A stretch of DNA of 6,583 nucleotides, taken from positions 1-6,583 of the forward strand of contig JAHWJJ010000266.1 of NCBI GenBank assembly GCA_019348475.1. The letters are read 5' to 3'. The position numbers and the translations under genes were made by a program. Positions within the stretch are counted from its first letter, which is position 1, and the number at the start of each line of letters is the position of its first letter. Positions 4,731 to 6,583 of this stretch are shown here, piece by piece. Origin of the DNA: Gemmatimonadota bacterium. GTDB taxonomy: Bacteria; Gemmatimonadota; Gemmatimonadetes; Longimicrobiales; Longimicrobiaceae. Below the pieces are notes generated by a model. It was not told where the DNA came from and made no database searches. It saw only the letters and a list, made by a program, of their open reading frames with translations.

Positions 4731-4839
4731 CGGTGCCGCCGCGACGGAACCCACTCCCTTCCCCCACGCAGTTTGTGGGGAAGGGCCGGGGATGGGGGGC
4801 GCTCGGCGGGCGGCGGGATGCCCGCCCGCGCTGCACGAA
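4731..4839. repeat. Interspersed palindromic repeat, copy 2
   Basis: A 25-base leader (CGGTGCCGCCGCG... to CCCACT, 4731-4755) precedes the hairpin (4756-4767 with 4775-4785). The right arm has lost one G relative to copies 1 and 3, leaving a bulge. The second GGCGGGC/GCCCGCC stem is intact and the unit ends TGCACGAA. Confidence 0.85.
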
Positions 4840-4916
4840 GCCAGCGGCCGAAACTGCCGGGGGAGGTTGGGCACGGGCCGGTTCTCGAGCGGTGGTGGAC
4901 GTCCGTTGATGCATAA

Positions 4917-5025
4917 CGGTGCCGCCGCGACGGAACCCACTCCCTTCCCCCACGCAGTTCGTGGGGGAAGGGCCGGGGATGGGGGGCGCTCCGCGCGCGG
5001 CTCGCTACCCGCCTCCGTGCACGAG
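4917..5025. repeat. Interspersed palindromic repeat, copy 3, diverged tail
   Basis: The leader at 4917-4941 is identical to that of copy 2. The hairpin is perfect (4942-4953 with 4961-4972) with loop GCAGTTC instead of GCAGTTT. After about 4991 the sequence departs from the other copies and the second stem is lost, rejoining only at TGCACGA near 5018-5024. Confidence 0.8.
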
Positions 5026-5118
5026 CGCGGCGCCCGCCTCCGCCGGCGCAACTCGACGTCCCCGAAACCCGCCTTCCATCCTCTCGGCACTCCTCCCGAG
5101 CCGTTGCCGGGCCAAAGT

Positions 5119-5147
5119 TTGACGGTTTACCTGCCGCAGGCTATGTT
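5119..5147 (+). promoter_or_regulatory. Sigma70-type promoter of the acyl-CoA synthetase gene
   Basis: TTGACG (5119-5124) and TATGTT (5142-5147) are 17 bases apart, the optimal spacing for a housekeeping promoter. Transcription would begin near 5154, leaving about 36 bases before ATG 5190. It lies immediately beyond the repeat cluster, so the gene is independent of the upstream kinase. Confidence 0.65.
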
Positions 5148-5189
5148 TCTGCCCGTCGTTACCAGGCCGAGCACCCGGACGGAGGTTAC

Positions 5190-6583
5190 ATGGCGCTACG
5201 CGACCGCTTTCGTGGTCTGACGCTCGCGGACAGCCTTGCGCTGCGCGTGAACGAGGACCCGCGGCGGCCCTTCGTTGCGTTCGAAGACCGCAGGCTCACG
5301 TACGCGCAGGTGGACGCGCAGGCCGACGCCCTGGCGGCGGCGCTCCACGAGCTGGGGATCGAGGCCGGAGACCGCATCGCGCTCACCCTTCCCAACTGGC
5401 CCGAGTTCGTCGTCTCCACCTTTGCGGCGGCCAAGCTGGGCGCCGTCATCGTCCCGCTGAACCCGCGCTTTACCCCGCCCGAGCTGCAGTACATGCTGCG
5501 GCACTCCGAATCCGCGGCCGTGGTCACGGCCGAGAACTGGGAGGGGGTGGACTACCTGGCGCGGTTCGAGCAGTTCCTGGGCGCGCTGCCGGACCTGCAG
5601 TACGTGCTGTCCGTCGGCGAGGAAGACCTCTGGTACGACGACCGCATCCACCAGTTCGAGGACCTGGTGAGCAGCGGCGACGGACGCCCCTACCCGCGGC
5701 ACCAGGGAGGCGCGGACGAGCTGTTCGCCATCCTCTACACCTCGGGCACCATGGGCAAGCCCAAAGGGGTGGAGCTCACGCACGAGAACCTGATGGCCAA
5801 CGCCGCCCTGAGCGCCGACGCGCTGGGGCTGGTGCCCGACGACGTGGTGTTCGGCGTGAACACGCTGTTCAACGCGTTCGGCATCGGTACCGGGGTGCTG
5901 GGCACGATGGTGGCCGGGGCGTCGCTGGTGCTGCACGAGGGGTACGACGCGGCCGCGGCGCTGGACATCGTGGAGCGCGAGCGGGTCACCGTCTTTCACG
6001 GCGTCCCCACCAACTTCGTCCTGGCGCTCAACGCACCGGACCGCGCCTCGCGCGGCACCGGCTCGCTGCGCACCGGCGTGGTGGCGGGGGCGCCGGTCCC
6101 CGATGAGCTGGTGCAGCGCATTCAGCGCGAGCTGGTGCCGGGGGTGCGGGTGGGGTACGGGATGACGGAGACGGGGAACCTGGTTTCCGTGAACACGCCC
6201 GACGATCCCCCCGGAAAGCAGGTGGCCACCGTGGGGCGCCCGCTGGCGGAGGTGGAGGTGCGGGTGATCGACGCCGACGGCAGCGTGCTGCCCGTGGAGT
6301 CGGTGGGCGAGGTGGCGGTTCGCGGGCCCTGCGTGATGCGCGGGTACTACCGGCAGCCCGGCGAAACGGCGCAGGTGTTCACGCCCGACGGCTTCTTTCT
6401 GACCGGCGACCTGGGGATGGTGGATGAAGAAGGCTTTCTTCACCTGATCGGGCGCCGCAAGGAGATGATCATCCGTTGCGGGTTCAACGTGTACCCGCGC
6501 GAGGTGGAAGACCGGCTGCACGCGCACCCGGCGGTGCTGGACGTGGCGGTGGTGGGGCTGCCGGACGAGGTGCTGGGCGAGGC
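5190..6583 (+). CDS. Acyl-CoA synthetase / AMP-dependent ligase, 3' end outside the window
   Basis: ATG 5190 is preceded by GGAGG (5181-5185), four bases away. The frame is open to the right edge, giving 464 residues of a family usually 500-560 long. The ATP/phosphate loop YTSGTMGKPKG is at 183-193, GYGMTET at 322-328, TGDLG at 405-409, and the hinge GRRKEMII at 421-428, followed by the GFNVYPREVE segment (431-440) that opens the mobile C-terminal domain. The terminal domain with the catalytic lysine is cut off. These motifs mark the adenylate-forming superfamily: the enzyme activates a carboxylic acid as acyl-AMP and passes it to CoA. The resemblance is to fatty-acid or short/medium-chain acyl-CoA ligases, but the substrate cannot be read from this sequence. 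No signal or membrane segment is seen, so it should be cytosolic. It has its own promoter. Of its many alanine codons only one is GCA (in NAPDR), the codon that the odd tRNA would read best. Confidence 0.93.
   Translation, partial: MALRDRFRGLTLADSLALRVNEDPRRPFVAFEDRRLTYAQVDAQADALAAALHELGIEAGDRIALTLPNWPEFVVSTFAAAKLGAVIVPLNPRFTPPELQYMLRHSESAAVVTAENWEGVDYLARFEQFLGALPDLQYVLSVGEEDLWYDDRIHQFEDLVSSGDGRPYPRHQGGADELFAILYTSGTMGKPKGVELTHENLMANAALSADALGLVPDDVVFGVNTLFNAFGIGTGVLGTMVAGASLVLHEGYDAAAALDIVERERVTVFHGVPTNFVLALNAPDRASRGTGSLRTGVVAGAPVPDELVQRIQRELVPGVRVGYGMTETGNLVSVNTPDDPPGKQVATVGRPLAEVEVRVIDADGSVLPVESVGEVAVRGPCVMRGYYRQPGETAQVFTPDGFFLTGDLGMVDEEGFLHLIGRRKEMIIRCGFNVYPREVEDRLHAHPAVLDVAVVGLPDEVLGE

Larger units (their letters stand above)
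4557..5189. other. Intergenic region carrying interspersed palindromic repeats
   Basis: About 630 bases without a credible gene. Three related repeat copies fill much of it and the promoter of the acyl-CoA synthetase gene lies at its right end. No separate T-tailed terminator for the kinase was seen; the first repeat hairpin, 85 bases after the kinase stop, may serve. The spacer at 4841-4916 shows nothing recognisable. Confidence 0.7.

Noticed and set aside
4641..5025. CRISPR-like array
   Set aside because: Only three copies, long units with internal palindromes, unequal spacing (115 and 186 bases between hairpins) and no cas genes.
2781..5090. 769-residue minus-strand frame
   Set aside because: It runs antisense to the whole sensor kinase and through the repeats; composition (Arg/Gln/His/Gly/Ala) is that of a high-GC shadow frame.
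4447..5220. 257-residue + frame through the repeat cluster
   Set aside because: It overlaps the kinase end and encodes the palindromic repeats (PSPTQFVGEGPGMGG recurring), with no ribosome site.
5196..6527. 443-residue minus-strand frame
   Set aside because: Antisense shadow of the acyl-CoA synthetase, whose motifs on the + strand are unmistakable.

Overview
The window is high-GC bacterial DNA, with strong G/C preference at third codon positions and many long antisense shadow frames. Its style (GC-rich two-component genes, short GC-rich interspersed palindromes, coiled-coil/HARE-HTH orphan regulator) would fit a Gemmatimonadota-like soil bacterium such as a Longimicrobium relative. That assignment is an impression from sequence style, not something the window proves.

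Layout, left to right, all convincing genes on the + strand. (1) 1-387: C-terminal end of a gene carrying a response-regulator receiver domain, closed by a 12-bp-stem terminator at 445-477. (2) 388-1135: about 750 bases without a credible gene but crowded with palindromes (745-759, 788-808, 874-893, 960-969, 985-1008) and a four-unit heptamer repeat (905-932). (3) 1136-1672: a small coiled-coil plus HARE-type winged-helix protein whose stop codon lies inside its own terminator stem. (4) 1673-2136: a structured non-coding stretch with two hairpins, a class II tRNA gene (1851-1936) that has a leucine-type body but a UGC (alanine) anticodon, an attenuator-like set of competing stems, and CTGTGAAT half-sites. 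(5) 2137-2466: a 109-residue HTH protein followed by a strong hairpin terminator. (6) 2838-4556: a soluble REC-GAF-HisKA-HATPase sensor kinase. (7) 4557-5189: intergenic DNA with three copies of an interspersed palindromic repeat and a good sigma70-type promoter. (8) 5190-6583: an acyl-CoA synthetase/AMP-ligase, open at the right edge.

How it works together: the receiver at the left edge and the kinase at 2838 are the same kind of signalling gene, and the roughly 1.9-kb stretch between them (about 700-2640) looks like an accessory block. It holds two small DNA-binding proteins, each with its own terminator, an odd tRNA between them, and operator-like palindromes upstream of both. The acyl-CoA synthetase has its own promoter and looks like an unrelated metabolic gene. 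The most unusual object is the tRNA: it lacks the G3:U70 pair that alanyl-tRNA synthetase requires, has a long variable arm, and its anticodon stem can zip up further, leaving just the three anticodon bases as a loop. It could be a mistranslating tRNA, a decoy or regulatory tRNA-like RNA, or a decayed gene; the sequence alone does not decide.
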